Origin: Streptomyces syringium
GTDB taxonomy: Bacteria; Actinomycetota; Actinomycetes; Streptomycetales; Streptomycetaceae
Assembly: GCF_017876625.1 (NCBI RefSeq)
Contig: NZ_JAGIOH010000001.1
Span: 1,922,001-1,986,000, forward strand
Direction: 5' to 3'
Length of the DNA stretch: 64,000 bases
Part shown: piece after piece, positions 41,802 to 51,102 of the stretch
Layout: every line of letters begins with the position of its first letter
Position numbering within the stretch: position 1 is the first letter of the stretch
Notes under the pieces: model-generated
Databases searched by the model: none
What the model saw: the letters and a program-made list of their open reading frames with translations, nothing else
Told to the model about the DNA's origin: nothing
Position numbers and translations under genes: made by a program

Positions 41802-41821
41802 ACACCTTCACCCGAAGGTGT
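41802..41821 (+). promoter_or_regulatory. Palindromic operator-like site before the MDMPI-fold gene
   Basis: ACACCTTC (41802-41809) and GAAGGTGT (41814-41821) are exact inverted repeats around ACCC. TATCGT at 41830-41835, 7 bases before the ATG, could be a -10 for a leaderless mRNA, so a protein on the palindrome would cover the -35/spacer. Confidence 0.5.
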
Positions 41822-41842
41822 GGCCCGGCTATCGTCGGCGGC

Positions 41843-42538
41843 ATGATTGATCATGTGCACGACCTCGCCGCTGTACGTGAGGCCACCGACCGGCTGCTCT
41901 CCGCGATCGGCGACCTGGACAACGCGGCCGTCGCCGAGCCGTCACGGCTTCCCGGCTGGACCCGTGGCCATGTCCTGGCCCATCTCGCCCGTAACGCGGA
42001 CGCCCTCGTGAACGTCCTGGAGGGCCGTCCCATGTACGTGAGCGGCGAGGCCCGCGATGCCGACATCGAGCGGGACGCACCCCGTCCGCTCGAGGTGCAG
42101 CTCGCGGACCTGCGCGACAGCTCCGCCCGCTTCCTGCGGACGGCCGACGTGCCCGCGGACTGGAGCCGCACGATCGAGATGCGCAACGGCGTGACCGACT
42201 CCGCCGCGCGCGTCCCCTTCCGCCGTCTCATCGAGGTGGAGTTGCACCACGTCGACCTCGGCATCGGTTACGAACTGACGGATCTGCCCGAGGAGTTCAC
42301 CGCCCGGGAGATCGACTTCCTCAGTGAGCGCTTCACCGGCAACCCCGGCGTCCCCGCGCTGAGGCTGAAGGCGACCGGCGGGAACGGCGGAAAGCAGTGG
42401 TCCACCGGCCGGCTCGAGGGCGAGCCCGTCTCCGTCTCCGGCCCTCCGGCGGCCCTGATGGGCTGGCTCGCAGGACGGTGCGACGGCTCGGATCTCGAAA
42501 CCGGTGGCGCTCCGCTGCCCGCTCTTCCTCCGCTATAG
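41843..42538 (+). CDS. Maleylpyruvate isomerase-fold (MDMPI) family protein
   Basis: 231 residues. The DinB-like four-helix N-domain begins DLAAVREATDRLLSAIGDLD and ends in the metal triad: His in RGHVLAHLARN, and HH in EVELHHVDLGIGY with a nearby glutamate. The C-terminal part is the MDMPI C-domain (GGKQWSTGRLEGEPVSVSGPPAALMGWLAGR). Family members include mycothiol-dependent maleylpyruvate isomerase and other mycothiol-linked enzymes; the substrate here is open. It is followed after 9 bases by an MBL-fold hydrolase, which suggests a joint thiol-linked pathway. Confidence 0.88.
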   Translation: MIDHVHDLAAVREATDRLLSAIGDLDNAAVAEPSRLPGWTRGHVLAHLARNADALVNVLEGRPMYVSGEARDADIERDAPRPLEVQLADLRDSSARFLRTADVPADWSRTIEMRNGVTDSAARVPFRRLIEVELHHVDLGIGYELTDLPEEFTAREIDFLSERFTGNPGVPALRLKATGGNGGKQWSTGRLEGEPVSVSGPPAALMGWLAGRCDGSDLETGGAPLPALPPL

Positions 42539-42547
42539 GGTGATCCC

Positions 42548-43204
42548 ATGACGTACAGCGGAGCGGTAGAGGTCGGCGGACCTGCGGATGTACACGAGTT
42601 GGCCGATCTGATGATCTCCAAGGTCGCGGTCGGTCCCATGAACAACAACGCCTATCTGCTGCGGTGCCGGGCGACGGACGAGCAGCTGCTGATCGACGCC
42701 GCCGCCGAGCCGCACACCCTGCTCGCCCTGATCGGCGACAGCGGCATCGCCTCCGTGGTGACGACCCACCAGCACGCCGACCACTGGGGCGCACTGGCCG
42801 AGGTGGTGGCCGCCACCGGCGCCCGTACCCACGCGGGCCGTTACGACGCCGAGGGCATCCCGGTACCGACGGACGTGCTCGTCGAGGACGGGGACACCAT
42901 CCGGGTCGGCCGGGTGGAGCTGACGGCCCGCCACCTCGTCGGCCACACGCCGGGCAGCATCGCGCTCGTCTACGACGACCCGCACGGCCACGCGCACGTC
43001 TTCACCGGCGACTGCCTCTTCCCCGGCGGCGTGGGCAACACGCACGACGACCCCAAGGCGTTCGCCAATCTCCTCGACGACGTCGAGACCAAGATCTTCG
43101 GTGCTCTCTCCGACGAGACCTGGGTCTACCCGGGCCACGGCAACGACACCACGCTGGGCGCCGAGCGCCCGCACCTCGCGGAATGGCGCGAGCGCGGCTG
43201 GTGA
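42548..43204 (+). CDS. MBL-fold metallo-hydrolase (glyoxalase II-like)
   Basis: 218 residues. The zinc motif THQHADHWGAL (HxHxDH) and the downstream HTPGSIALVYDD, FTGDCLFPGGVGNT and YPGHGNDTTLGAE blocks are those of glyoxalase II-type hydrolases. Such enzymes split thioesters of glutathione or mycothiol. Start at ATG 42548; probably in an operon with the MDMPI-fold gene, supporting a mycothiol thioester substrate by inference. A strong terminator follows. Confidence 0.9.
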   Translation: MTYSGAVEVGGPADVHELADLMISKVAVGPMNNNAYLLRCRATDEQLLIDAAAEPHTLLALIGDSGIASVVTTHQHADHWGALAEVVAATGARTHAGRYDAEGIPVPTDVLVEDGDTIRVGRVELTARHLVGHTPGSIALVYDDPHGHAHVFTGDCLFPGGVGNTHDDPKAFANLLDDVETKIFGALSDETWVYPGHGNDTTLGAERPHLAEWRERGW

Positions 43205-43247
43205 CGCCGCCCCGGCCGGTCGGCCGGGCAAGTGAACAACGTTGAAC

Positions 43248-43284
43248 GGTAAGGACCGGCGGCCATGGGCCGCCGGTCCTTACC
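43248..43284 (+). terminator. Terminator after the MBL hydrolase
   Basis: GGTAAGGACCGGCGGCC (43248-43264) pairs perfectly over 17 bases with 43268-43284 around an ATG loop, 44 bases after the stop. Confidence 0.85.
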
Positions 43285-43469
43285 ACTCTGCGCTGCCCGA
43301 GGGGGCGGCAGCGCGGAGGTACCGCCAGGGGGAGGCGGCGCCGGGCCGGGACGGGGGCGGAGGGGCGGATACCGCCGGCATTCCGACGGACCGGCCGATA
43401 TCCGCCGCGCCCCGCGCCGCGCTCCCCCACGCCCCGTTGCCTGCCATCTCCATGGAAGTTGGGCATTAC

Positions 43470-44789
43470 ATGCAACGAGACCGTTCCCAGAGTTCACCGT
43501 CCATGTTCCGGCTGGCGGCTGCCTCGCTGGCCGGTACCGCCATCGAGTTCTACGACTTCTTCGTCTACGGCACGGCCGCGGCGCTCGTCCTCGGCCCGCT
43601 CTTCTTTCCCACCGTCTCACCGCTGATCGGCACGCTCGCCGCCTTCGGCACCTTCGGCGTCGGGTTCATCGCCCGCCCGCTCGGCTCCATCCTTTTCGGC
43701 CATATCGGCGACCGTCACGGGCGGCGGCCGGTCCTGATCGCGTCCCTGCTCCTGACGGGCGTGGCAACGGTCGCGGTCGGCCTGGTGCCCACCTACGACA
43801 GCATCGGCATCGCCGCCCCCGTCCTGCTGCTCGTCCTGCGCTTCGTGCAGGGCATCGGGCTGGGGGGCGAGTGGGGCGGCGCGGTGCTGCTGACCGCGGA
43901 ACACGCGCCCGCCCACCGCAGGGTCCTGTGGTCGAGCTTCCCGCAGGTCGGCCCCTCCGTGGGCTTCGTCCTGGCCAACGGCCTGACGCTCGCCCTGTCG
44001 GCCACGCTCACCGACGCGCAGTTCCTGTCCTGGGGCTGGCGGGTGCCGTTCTGGGCGGCGGGGCTGCTGGCGGCGGCCGGACTGCTGCTGCGCACCCAGC
44101 TCAGCGAGACGCCGGCCTTCCAGGAGCTGGCCGCCAAGGAGACCCGTGCCTCGCTGCCGCTGGCCGACCTCGTACGCGGCCACTGGCGGCTCGTCCTGCT
44201 GACCGCCGGCGGGCTCGCGGCGGGCTACGCCGTCTTCTACACGGTCACGACCTGGTCGCTCGCCTACGCCACCGAGACGCTCCACGTCGACCGCACGGTC
44301 ATGCTCGCCTGCATCATGGTCGCGGTCGCCGCCCAAGGCGTGGCCACTCCGCTGGCCGCCCTGCTCGGCGACCGCTACGGGCGCCGCCCGCTGTGCCTGA
44401 TCGGCTGCGCCGCCATGGCGCTGTGGATGGTCCCTCTGGTGGCGCTGCTGCAGACCGGCCGGCCGGTGCTGATGCTGGTGGGCTTCATCGTCGCGATGCT
44501 GGCCTTCACCGCCACGTTCGCCGTCACCGGGGCCTATCTCCCCGAGCTCTACGAGCCCCGGGTGCGCTGCACGGGCGCGGCCGTCGGCTACAACCTGGCG
44601 GGCGTCCTGGGCGGTGCCCTCACGCCGATCGTGGCGACCGCGGCGTCCCAGGGCAGCGGACCGCCCTGGGGGGTCGCCGGCTATCTGACCGCGATCGCCC
44701 TGCTGAGCCTCGGCTGCTTCGCGCTGCTGCCCGACACCCGCCCGGCGCCGGCGGCCCCCGGTCCGGCCGCGGAGTACGCGACGGCGTAG
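43470..44789 (+). CDS. MFS transporter, metabolite:H+ symporter (MHS) type
   Basis: 439 residues from the ATG at 43470; an in-frame ATG at 43452 is also possible. Twelve membrane helices can be followed. Landmarks are FYDFFVYGTAAALVLGPLFF, the loop 2-3 motif GHIGDRHGRRPVLI, RFVQGIGLGGEWGGAVLLTAEHAP (MHS-type motif) and GDRYGRRPLCLIG after helix 8. MHS transporters take up dicarboxylates, shikimate, proline-betaine and similar metabolites with protons. Substrate not assigned. The upstream 43285-43469 stretch has no gene. Confidence 0.92.
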   Translation: MQRDRSQSSPSMFRLAAASLAGTAIEFYDFFVYGTAAALVLGPLFFPTVSPLIGTLAAFGTFGVGFIARPLGSILFGHIGDRHGRRPVLIASLLLTGVATVAVGLVPTYDSIGIAAPVLLLVLRFVQGIGLGGEWGGAVLLTAEHAPAHRRVLWSSFPQVGPSVGFVLANGLTLALSATLTDAQFLSWGWRVPFWAAGLLAAAGLLLRTQLSETPAFQELAAKETRASLPLADLVRGHWRLVLLTAGGLAAGYAVFYTVTTWSLAYATETLHVDRTVMLACIMVAVAAQGVATPLAALLGDRYGRRPLCLIGCAAMALWMVPLVALLQTGRPVLMLVGFIVAMLAFTATFAVTGAYLPELYEPRVRCTGAAVGYNLAGVLGGALTPIVATAASQGSGPPWGVAGYLTAIALLSLGCFALLPDTRPAPAAPGPAAEYATA

Positions 44790-44802
44790 GGCCCGGCAGG
44801 CC

Positions 44803-44854
44803 GTCCTCAACGCCGGACGGGCTGGTCGTGGCTGAACTCGGCCACGACCAGCCC
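44803..44854 (-). repeat. Inverted composite: dispersed element plus palindrome between MFS gene and terC
   Basis: GTCCTCAACGCCGGACGGGC(T) at 44803-44823 is the reverse of the dispersed element. It runs into arms GGGCTGGTCGTGGC (44818-44831) and GCCACGACCAGCCC (44841-44854), a 14-base perfect stem. The arrangement mirrors 38424-38476 and lies between convergent genes, so it probably also terminates transcription. Confidence 0.75.
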
Positions 44855-44890
44855 GCCGGGGCCGCAGCCGAAGCCACGGCGGAGAGGCCC

Positions 44891-45904
44891 TCAGACCAGG
44901 CTGTTGTCCTTGTCGCTGTCCTTGTCGCTGCCCTCGGCCGGCTCCGCCGCATCGGCCGGCTCCTGCTTCTTGGAGGCGTAGAGGCTGGTGACGGTCGTGA
45001 CGACCAGCACCGCGCAGATGACGCCGAGCGAGACCGGAATGCTGATCTCGGGGACGCCGACGCCGTTCTCGTGCAGGGCGTGCAGCACCAGCTTGACGCC
45101 GATGAAGCCGAGGATGATCGACAGCCCGTAGGAGAGGTGGACCAGCTTCCGCAGCAGGCCACCGATCAGGAAGTACAGCTGACGCAGACCCATGAGGGCG
45201 AAGGCGTTGGCGGTGAAGACGATGTACGGGTCCTGGGTGAGGCCGAAGATGGCCGGGATCGAGTCCAGGGCGAAGAGCACATCGGTGGTGCCGATCGCCA
45301 GCATGACGATCAGCATCGGGGTCATCAGGCGCTTGCCGTTCTCGACGACGAACAGCTTGGTGCCGTGGTACTTGTCGGTGGACGGGAAGCGCTTCTCGAC
45401 GAGCTTCAGGAAGCGGTTCTCCTCGAACTCCTCTTCCTCCGCGTCGGCGCGCGCCTCCTGGATGAGCTTCCAGGCGGTCCAGATGAGGAAGGCGCCGAAG
45501 ATGTAGAAGACCCAGGAGAAGTTGGCGATGATCGCCGCGCCCGCCCCGATGAAACCGGCCCGCAGGACGAGGGCGATCAGCACACCGACCATGAGCACGC
45601 GCTGCTGGTAGATCGGCGGAACGGCGAACTTCGCCATGATCAGGACGAAGACGAAGAGGTTGTCGACGCTCAGGGACTTCTCGGTGATGAAGCCCGCGAA
45701 GAACTCACCGGCCGGCTGGCCGCCGCCGAAGAACAGCAGCCCCAGCCCGAAGAGTCCCGCGAGGGCGATCCAGACCGCGGTCCAGATCCCGGCCTCCTTG
45801 ATGGAGACCTCATGGGGCTTGCGGCCCCCTATGAAGAAGTCGGCGGCGATGAGGGCGCACAGACCAAGAATGGTCAGCACCCACAGGGTCAGGGAAACGT
45901 CCAC
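44891..45904 (-). CDS. TerC-family integral membrane protein
   Basis: 337 residues, start GTG at 45904 with GGAGG. About nine helices carry the TerC motifs: ITEKSLSVDNLFVFVLIM and IGTTDVLFALDSIPAIFG, each with acidic residues thought to bind metal. The loop of residues 150-200 is charged (ADAEEEEFEENRFLKLVEKRF) and the C-terminus is acidic. TerC/Alx proteins are linked to tellurite resistance and manganese export. It is followed upstream by two TerD-domain genes on the same strand, so it belongs to a ter-type stress group. A hairpin lies in its leader. Confidence 0.92.
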   Translation of the reverse strand: MDVSLTLWVLTILGLCALIAADFFIGGRKPHEVSIKEAGIWTAVWIALAGLFGLGLLFFGGGQPAGEFFAGFITEKSLSVDNLFVFVLIMAKFAVPPIYQQRVLMVGVLIALVLRAGFIGAGAAIIANFSWVFYIFGAFLIWTAWKLIQEARADAEEEEFEENRFLKLVEKRFPSTDKYHGTKLFVVENGKRLMTPMLIVMLAIGTTDVLFALDSIPAIFGLTQDPYIVFTANAFALMGLRQLYFLIGGLLRKLVHLSYGLSIILGFIGVKLVLHALHENGVGVPEISIPVSLGVICAVLVVTTVTSLYASKKQEPADAAEPAEGSDKDSDKDNSLV

Positions 45905-45979
45905 TGTTCCTCCGGCACTCTGTACGGCAACTACCAGCGTCGTCGCTGCCGGAGGAACGTCCGCCCGCGCTCAGTCCAC

Positions 45980-46016
45980 GGGGCCTCCTCCGTACAAAAA
46001 ACAGTACAGGAAGGCC
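45980..46016 (-). promoter_or_regulatory. Leader hairpin before terC
   Basis: GGGCCTCCTCCGTAC (45980-45994) and GTACAGGAAGGCCC (46003-46016) pair imperfectly around an A-rich loop. The surrounding 45995-46060 stretch is unusually AT-rich for this genome (TAGTAAAGAAA and similar). It could be a 5' UTR element or an attenuator; no known riboswitch consensus was recognised. Confidence 0.4.
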
Positions 46017-46081
46017 CAAGAAATAGTAAAGAAACCCCCAAAACCCCAGGTCAGACGGTGTTTGCTGAGTAAAGCGGGGCG

Positions 46082-48049
46082 CTAGATCCCATACGCCCGC
46101 CGGGCCTGGCCGACCTGCCACAGCACCTGCCGCAGCACCTCGCTCCCGGCGGGCACGAGCGAGGGCTCGTAGGTCCAGGCATGACCCACCCAGGGATCGG
46201 CGAGGTGGTCGGAGGGCACCGGGGTGATCCGCAGCAGGGCACGCCAGAGCGGGTCGAGCACCGGCCCGTACACCCGGGAGTCCTCCCGGTCGGCCACCAT
46301 CATCAAGTGCACCCCCACGGCCGGGCCCTCGTCCGCGAGGTAGCGCAGCTGGGTGACGGCCCGGTCGTCGAAACCGTGCGGGAAGTCATTGACGATCAGC
46401 AGCTGCTCGGCGACGTCGAGGTCCGGCGGCAGGGAGTCGACGGCCCCGCTGCGGACCGCCATCTGCACCAGGTCGACGCGGCGCGTCAGCCGCGCCAGCA
46501 GCGCGGTCACCCCCTGCGCCCCGGCCGCCGGAGGCTCCTTCAGCGCCCCGGACTCCAGCAGCGGCGCCAGGGCGGCACCGGCCGATCCCGCCGGATCGAT
46601 GACGTGCACCGTGAGGTCACCGACCGGGTAGACGGCCAGCAGCCGCGCGGCGTGCGCGACCGCCGTGTCCATGGCCAGCCGGCGCAGCTCGGCGGAGTCC
46701 ACCAGGCCGGCGTCCGTGCCGTCCGAGCGGCCGCTGTCGATCCACAGCCCGCGCTCCAACGGCAGTCGCACCAGCATGGGGATGCGCAGATTCGTACGCT
46801 CCGGCAGGCGCAGATCGCCCACGCGCAGGGCCATCGGGGTCTCCAGCGGCACCTGGTAGCCCTGCCAGACCGGGCTGTCCCAGCGGGCGAAGGCGGGCGG
46901 CAGGGCGTGCTCGACGACCTCGGACTCGGCGGCGAGCTGGGCGAGGTCCCGGTCGAGGGCGGCGCGGGCCTGCTCGACGAGCGCGTCCTGCTTGGCGCGC
47001 GCCTCCTGCCGGGCGGCGTCGGCGGCGGGCCCGACCCGGGTGCGCGGGTCGGAGAGCACCCGGTCCAGCTCCTGCTCCAGGCGGGACTCGGCGAAGTCGA
47101 CCGCGCTGCGGTACGCGGCGGTGGTGCGGGCCAGGTCCTCGAACATGCCCCAGACCTGGTTGTAGAGCCGCTCGTTCATCGTCCAGCCACTGGCGTCACC
47201 CGCCACGGGCCGGGCGGGCTGCCCCGGCTCGGCCGACGGGGCGGCGGGCGCGGGCTCCGGCGGCGTCGACGTCCGGCGGCGGGGGTGCTGGTAGCTGACG
47301 GGGCCGCCCGCGGCCGGAGGCTGCTGCGCCGCCGGGCCGCCCGCGAGACCGTCGCCGGGGGCGGGCGCCTCCGGGTCGTGGCCCGGCCGTACGGGCGCCC
47401 GGCCGGCGTCCATGGCGCTCCCGCCGGACTGGGCCGCGCGGCGCGCGGCGCCCTCCTGCTGGGCCCGGCGGGGCGGCGGCGGGGCCACGGCGCGGGCCAT
47501 GCCCCCGGCGACGGCCTCGTCGATGGCCTTGGCCGTCTCGGCCGCCCGGGGCAGCCCCTGGTCGGCGAGCATCGCGGCGAGACCGCCCGCGTAGCCCTGG
47601 CCGACGGCCCGCACCTTCCAGGCGCCCTGCCGGCGGTAGAGCTCCAGGGCCACGACGGCCGACTCCGCGTCCAGGTCGGTGATGGTGTAGCTGACGACCT
47701 CGGCGCCCTCCAGCGAGGTGACGGCGAGGAAGGGCGCCGCCATGTCGCCGAAGCGGGCCGGGCCGCCCCCTCCGGCCGGCAGGGCGAGCAGCACGTTGAC
47801 GCGGTGGACGGCCTCGGGGACGGCGTCCAGATCGACGGCCAGCCGGTGGTCCGCGGCCGCCTGGCGGGACACTTCAAGGCCGGGGAGCTGGGGTGAGGCG
47901 GGGTGCGCGACCCACGCGGCGTCGGCGACCTTGCCGTCCGCGTCACCGAGGGTGGCTCCCGCCACCACCGGAGTGCCCGCCGAAACCCTGATCTCCAGGC
48001 GGGTCTCGGGCAGCGGGTGGTTCTGCCCCCGCGTCAGCTCGGCCGTCAT
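46082..48049 (-). CDS. TerD-domain protein fused to an FtsK-like domain lacking a P-loop
   Basis: 655 residues. Residues about 1-175 form a TerD domain (LEIRVSAGTPVVAGATLGDADG, YTITDLDAESAVVALELYRRQGAWKVRAVGQGYAGGL). A long Pro/Ala linker to about residue 270 follows, then a helical stretch (LARTTAAYRSAVDFAESRLEQELDRVL) and a C-terminal domain reminiscent of FtsK/HerA ATPases (LLIVNDFPHGFDDRAVTQLR, VGVHLMMVAD) in which the Walker A motif is not recognisable. Similar fusions accompany ter stress genes in actinobacteria. A structural or adaptor role is more likely than ATP hydrolysis. Confidence 0.75.
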   Translation of the reverse strand: MTAELTRGQNHPLPETRLEIRVSAGTPVVAGATLGDADGKVADAAWVAHPASPQLPGLEVSRQAAADHRLAVDLDAVPEAVHRVNVLLALPAGGGGPARFGDMAAPFLAVTSLEGAEVVSYTITDLDAESAVVALELYRRQGAWKVRAVGQGYAGGLAAMLADQGLPRAAETAKAIDEAVAGGMARAVAPPPPRRAQQEGAARRAAQSGGSAMDAGRAPVRPGHDPEAPAPGDGLAGGPAAQQPPAAGGPVSYQHPRRRTSTPPEPAPAAPSAEPGQPARPVAGDASGWTMNERLYNQVWGMFEDLARTTAAYRSAVDFAESRLEQELDRVLSDPRTRVGPAADAARQEARAKQDALVEQARAALDRDLAQLAAESEVVEHALPPAFARWDSPVWQGYQVPLETPMALRVGDLRLPERTNLRIPMLVRLPLERGLWIDSGRSDGTDAGLVDSAELRRLAMDTAVAHAARLLAVYPVGDLTVHVIDPAGSAGAALAPLLESGALKEPPAAGAQGVTALLARLTRRVDLVQMAVRSGAVDSLPPDLDVAEQLLIVNDFPHGFDDRAVTQLRYLADEGPAVGVHLMMVADREDSRVYGPVLDPLWRALLRITPVPSDHLADPWVGHAWTYEPSLVPAGSEVLRQVLWQVGQARRAYGI

Positions 48050-48168
48050 CGCCGTTCCCCCTTGTTGTGTCGCGCGCTCGTCGCGCCGCGCTCGTCTGTA
48101 CCAAGCGGGCCCGGCGGAGCTGTCTCCGCCGGGCCCGGTCCTACCGCTGACTGTGGTGCCGCCGAGCC

Positions 48169-48747
48169 CTACAGGCTCGCCTGGACCGCCGGGATGAGGT
48201 CCTGGAAGGTCCGGCCGTTGGCCGGGGTGCCGATGGCCGTCATCGCCCAGCCGTTGCCCGCGCGGTGCACCTTCGCCATGATCTGCGCGGTGTACTGCCC
48301 GCCGCCGTCGAGGGTGTAGCGGGCCAGCTCCTGGCCGGTGGTCTCGTCGACCAGGCGGCAGAACGCGTTCTGCACCTCGCCGAAGGTCTGGCCGGTGAAG
48401 GAGTTCACCGTGAAGGCGATCTCGTTGATGTGGACGGGGACGCGCTGGAGGTCGACGAGGATCGCCTCGTCGTCGCCGCCCTGGCCCGCGCCGCCGACGC
48501 GGTTGTCGCCGGTGTGCCGCACCGAGCCGTCGTCGCTGACCAGCTTCTGGAAGAAGACCACGTCGACGGGCTGCTTGTCGGCGAAGAGCAGCGCCGACGC
48601 GTCGAGGTCGATCTCCCTCGTGCGCGACCCGAACAGTCCGCGGCGGGGGGCGGCCTGCCAGCCCAGCCCCATCCGTACCGCGGTCAGGGTGCCCCCGTCG
48701 GCCTTCTGCAGGCTGATGCCCTGACCCTTGGACAAGTTGACCGTCAC
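48169..48747 (-). CDS. terD: TerD-family protein
   Basis: 192 residues with GTG start and GAAGGGA upstream. MTVNLSKGQGISLQKADGGTLTAVRMGLGWQ is the typical TerD N-terminus; DLDASALLFADKQPVDVVFFQKL, DDEAILVDLQRVPVHINEIAFTVNSFTGQTF and the calcium-binding acidic loop GGAGQGGDDE are present. TerD proteins bind calcium and are linked to tellurite, phage and stress resistance and, in Streptomyces, to differentiation. It precedes the TerD-FtsK fusion gene by 119 bases on the same strand. Confidence 0.93.
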   Translation of the reverse strand: MTVNLSKGQGISLQKADGGTLTAVRMGLGWQAAPRRGLFGSRTREIDLDASALLFADKQPVDVVFFQKLVSDDGSVRHTGDNRVGGAGQGGDDEAILVDLQRVPVHINEIAFTVNSFTGQTFGEVQNAFCRLVDETTGQELARYTLDGGGQYTAQIMAKVHRAGNGWAMTAIGTPANGRTFQDLIPAVQASL

Positions 48748-48910
48748 GCGCAGTCCCTTCTCGTTTTTCTCTCGTGTTGCCCCGTGACCGCGCGCTCGGC
48801 GCGGTCTCCTCCCACGACCCTATGCACTGTCACCGGTCGCGAGCACACCCGAGGAGGGTTTGTGGCGGTCTTGCAACATCTTCCGCCGACGCGGCCGGCC
48901 GGTGGCCGTC

Positions 48911-48970
48911 CCGTCAGGCCGCGTCAGGGCCCGTCAGCTCCCATCAGGCCACGTCAGGGCCCGTCAGGCC
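48911..48970. repeat. Six 10-base tandem repeats at the uvrB 3' end
   Basis: Six consecutive 10-base blocks fit the unit CCGTCAGGGC with 0-3 changes each, in perfect register from 48911 to 48970. The last unit contains the uvrB stop codon. No coding frame crosses the others. Confidence 0.85.
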
Positions 48971-51096
48971 AGGCCGGCCTCGCGCATCTGCCGCAGCTCC
49001 TTCTTCAACTCGCCCACCTCGTCGCGCAGCCGGGCGGCGACCTCGAACTGCAGCTCCGCCGCGGCCGCCCGCATGCGGTCCGTCATGTCCTCGATGAGCT
49101 GGGCCAGTTCCGCCGCGGGCCGGTCCGTCGCGACGACCGCCTTGGCCTTGCCCCTGCCCTTGGCCGTCTTGGCGCCCGCCTTGCCGGCGGCGGCCGTGGG
49201 GACGGGGGCCTTGCCCCCTTCGGCCTGGCGGTAGCCGGAGCCCAGCAGCTCCTGCGTGTCGATCTCCTCGCGGGCGATCGTGGCGACGATGTCACCGATC
49301 TTCTTGCGCAGCGGCTGCGGGTCGATGCCCCGCTCCTTGTTGTACGCGATCTGCTTCTCGCGGCGGCGGTTGGTCTCCTCGATGGCCTTCTCCATCGCCG
49401 GAGTGACCTTGTCGGCATACATGTGGACCTGACCGGAGACATTGCGCGCCGCGCGGCCGATGGTCTGGATCAGGGACGTCCCCGAGCGCAGGAAGCCCTC
49501 CTTGTCGGCGTCCAGGATGGCGACCAGGGACACCTCGGGCAGGTCGAGACCCTCGCGCAGCAGGTTGATGCCGACCAGGACGTCGTACTCACCGGCGCGC
49601 AGCTCGCGCAGCAGCTCGATGCGGCGCAGCGTGTCGACGTCGCTGTGCAGATAGCGCACGGCGATGCCCAGCTCGAGGAAGTAGTCCGTGAGGTCCTCGG
49701 CCATCTTCTTGGTCAGCGTGGTGACCAGGACCCGCTCGTCCTTCTCCGTGCGGGTGCGGATCTCGTGCACCAGGTCGTCGATCTGCCCCTCGGTGGGCTT
49801 GACGACGACCTCGGGGTCGACGAGACCGGTGGGCCGGATGATCTGCTCGACGAAGCCGTCGCCGCGGGACAGCTCGTACTTGCCCGGGGTCGCGGAGAGG
49901 TAGACGGTCTGCCCGATGCGCTCGACGAACTCCTCCCACTTCAGCGGCCGGTTGTCCATGGCCGACGGCAGCCGGAAGCCGTGCTCGACGAGGGTCCGCT
50001 TACGGGACGCGTCCCCCTCGTACATCGCGCCGATCTGCGGGACGGTGACATGCGACTCGTCGATGACCAGCAGGAAGTCTTCGGGGAAGTAGTCGATCAG
50101 AGTGTTCGGCGGGGAGCCGGGCTCACGGTCGTCCATGTGCAGCGAGTAGTTCTCGATGCCGGAGCAGGAGCCGACCTGGCGCATCATCTCGATGTCGTAC
50201 GTGGTGCGCATGCGCAGCCGCTGGGCCTCGAGGAGCTTGCCCTGCTTCTCCATCCGGGCGAGGGTCTCCGCCAGCTCGGCCTCGATCCCCGCGACGGCCT
50301 TCTCCATCCGCTCCGGGCCGGCGATGTAGTGGCTGGCGGGGAAGACGTACAGCTCCCGGTCGTCGGAGATGACCTCGCCGGTGAGCGGGTGGAGCGTGGA
50401 GAGCGCCTCGATCTCGTCACCGAACATCTCGATCCGGACGGCCAGCTCCTCGTAGACCGGGAAGATCTCGATGGTGTCGCCGCGCACCCGGAACGTGCCG
50501 CGCGTGAAGGCCACGTCGTTGCGCGTGTACTGGATCTCCACGAAGCGGCGCAGCAGCTGATCCCGGTCGATCTCCTCGCCGACCTTGAGCGGGACCATGC
50601 GGTCCACGTACTCCTGGGGCGTACCGAGGCCGTAGATGCAGGAGACCGAGGCCACCACGACCACGTCGCGCCGGGTGAGCAGGGAATTCGTCGCGGAGTG
50701 GCGCAGCCGCTCGACTTCCTCGTTGATCGAGGAGTCCTTCTCGATGTAGGTGTCCGACTGGGGGACGTACGCCTCGGGCTGGTAGTAGTCGTAGTACGAG
50801 ACGAAGTACTCGACCGCGTTATTCGGCAGGAGCTCGCGGAATTCATTGGCGAGCTGGGCCGCGAGGGTCTTGTTCGGCGCCATGACGAGCGTCGGCCGCT
50901 GGAGTTTCTCGATCATCCACGCCGTGGTCGCCGACTTGCCGGTGCCGGTCGCCCCGAGGAGGACGACATCCTTCTCACCGGCGCGAATGCGCCGCTCCAG
51001 ATCGGCGATGGCCGTGGGCTGGTCACCGCTGGGCTGGAAGGGACTGACGACCTCGAAGGGCGCCACCGTGCGTTCGATCTTTGATACGGGCCGCAT
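48964..51096 (-). CDS. uvrB: UvrB, excinuclease ABC subunit B
   Basis: 710 residues from the ATG at 51096. Walker A is [15 protein letters not shown]; the damage-gripping beta-hairpin is [33 protein letters not shown] is the DEAD-type motif; [27 protein letters not shown] and [17 protein letters not shown] complete the helicase motifs. The C-terminal UVR helix pair ([24 protein letters not shown]) binds UvrC. An alanine/lysine-rich insertion (about residues 610-650) precedes it. The damage-type promoter ends 6 bases before the ATG. Confidence 0.98.
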   Translation of the reverse strand: MRPVSKIERTVAPFEVVSPFQPSGDQPTAIADLERRIRAGEKDVVLLGATGTGKSATTAWMIEKLQRPTLVMAPNKTLAAQLANEFRELLPNNAVEYFVSYYDYYQPEAYVPQSDTYIEKDSSINEEVERLRHSATNSLLTRRDVVVVASVSCIYGLGTPQEYVDRMVPLKVGEEIDRDQLLRRFVEIQYTRNDVAFTRGTFRVRGDTIEIFPVYEELAVRIEMFGDEIEALSTLHPLTGEVISDDRELYVFPASHYIAGPERMEKAVAGIEAELAETLARMEKQGKLLEAQRLRMRTTYDIEMMRQVGSCSGIENYSLHMDDREPGSPPNTLIDYFPEDFLLVIDESHVTVPQIGAMYEGDASRKRTLVEHGFRLPSAMDNRPLKWEEFVERIGQTVYLSATPGKYELSRGDGFVEQIIRPTGLVDPEVVVKPTEGQIDDLVHEIRTRTEKDERVLVTTLTKKMAEDLTDYFLELGIAVRYLHSDVDTLRRIELLRELRAGEYDVLVGINLLREGLDLPEVSLVAILDADKEGFLRSGTSLIQTIGRAARNVSGQVHMYADKVTPAMEKAIEETNRRREKQIAYNKERGIDPQPLRKKIGDIVATIAREEIDTQELLGSGYRQAEGGKAPVPTAAAGKAGAKTAKGRGKAKAVVATDRPAAELAQLIEDMTDRMRAAAAELQFEVAARLRDEVGELKKELRQMREAGLA

Positions 51097-51102
51097 GAGA
51101 CC

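Noticed and set aside
45905-46081. Manganese (yybP-ykoY) riboswitch before terC
   Set aside because: I could not find its conserved loop sequences; only a simple hairpin is visible.
48911-48970. Possible CRISPR array
   Set aside because: The repeats are 10 bases with no spacers and no cas genes nearby.
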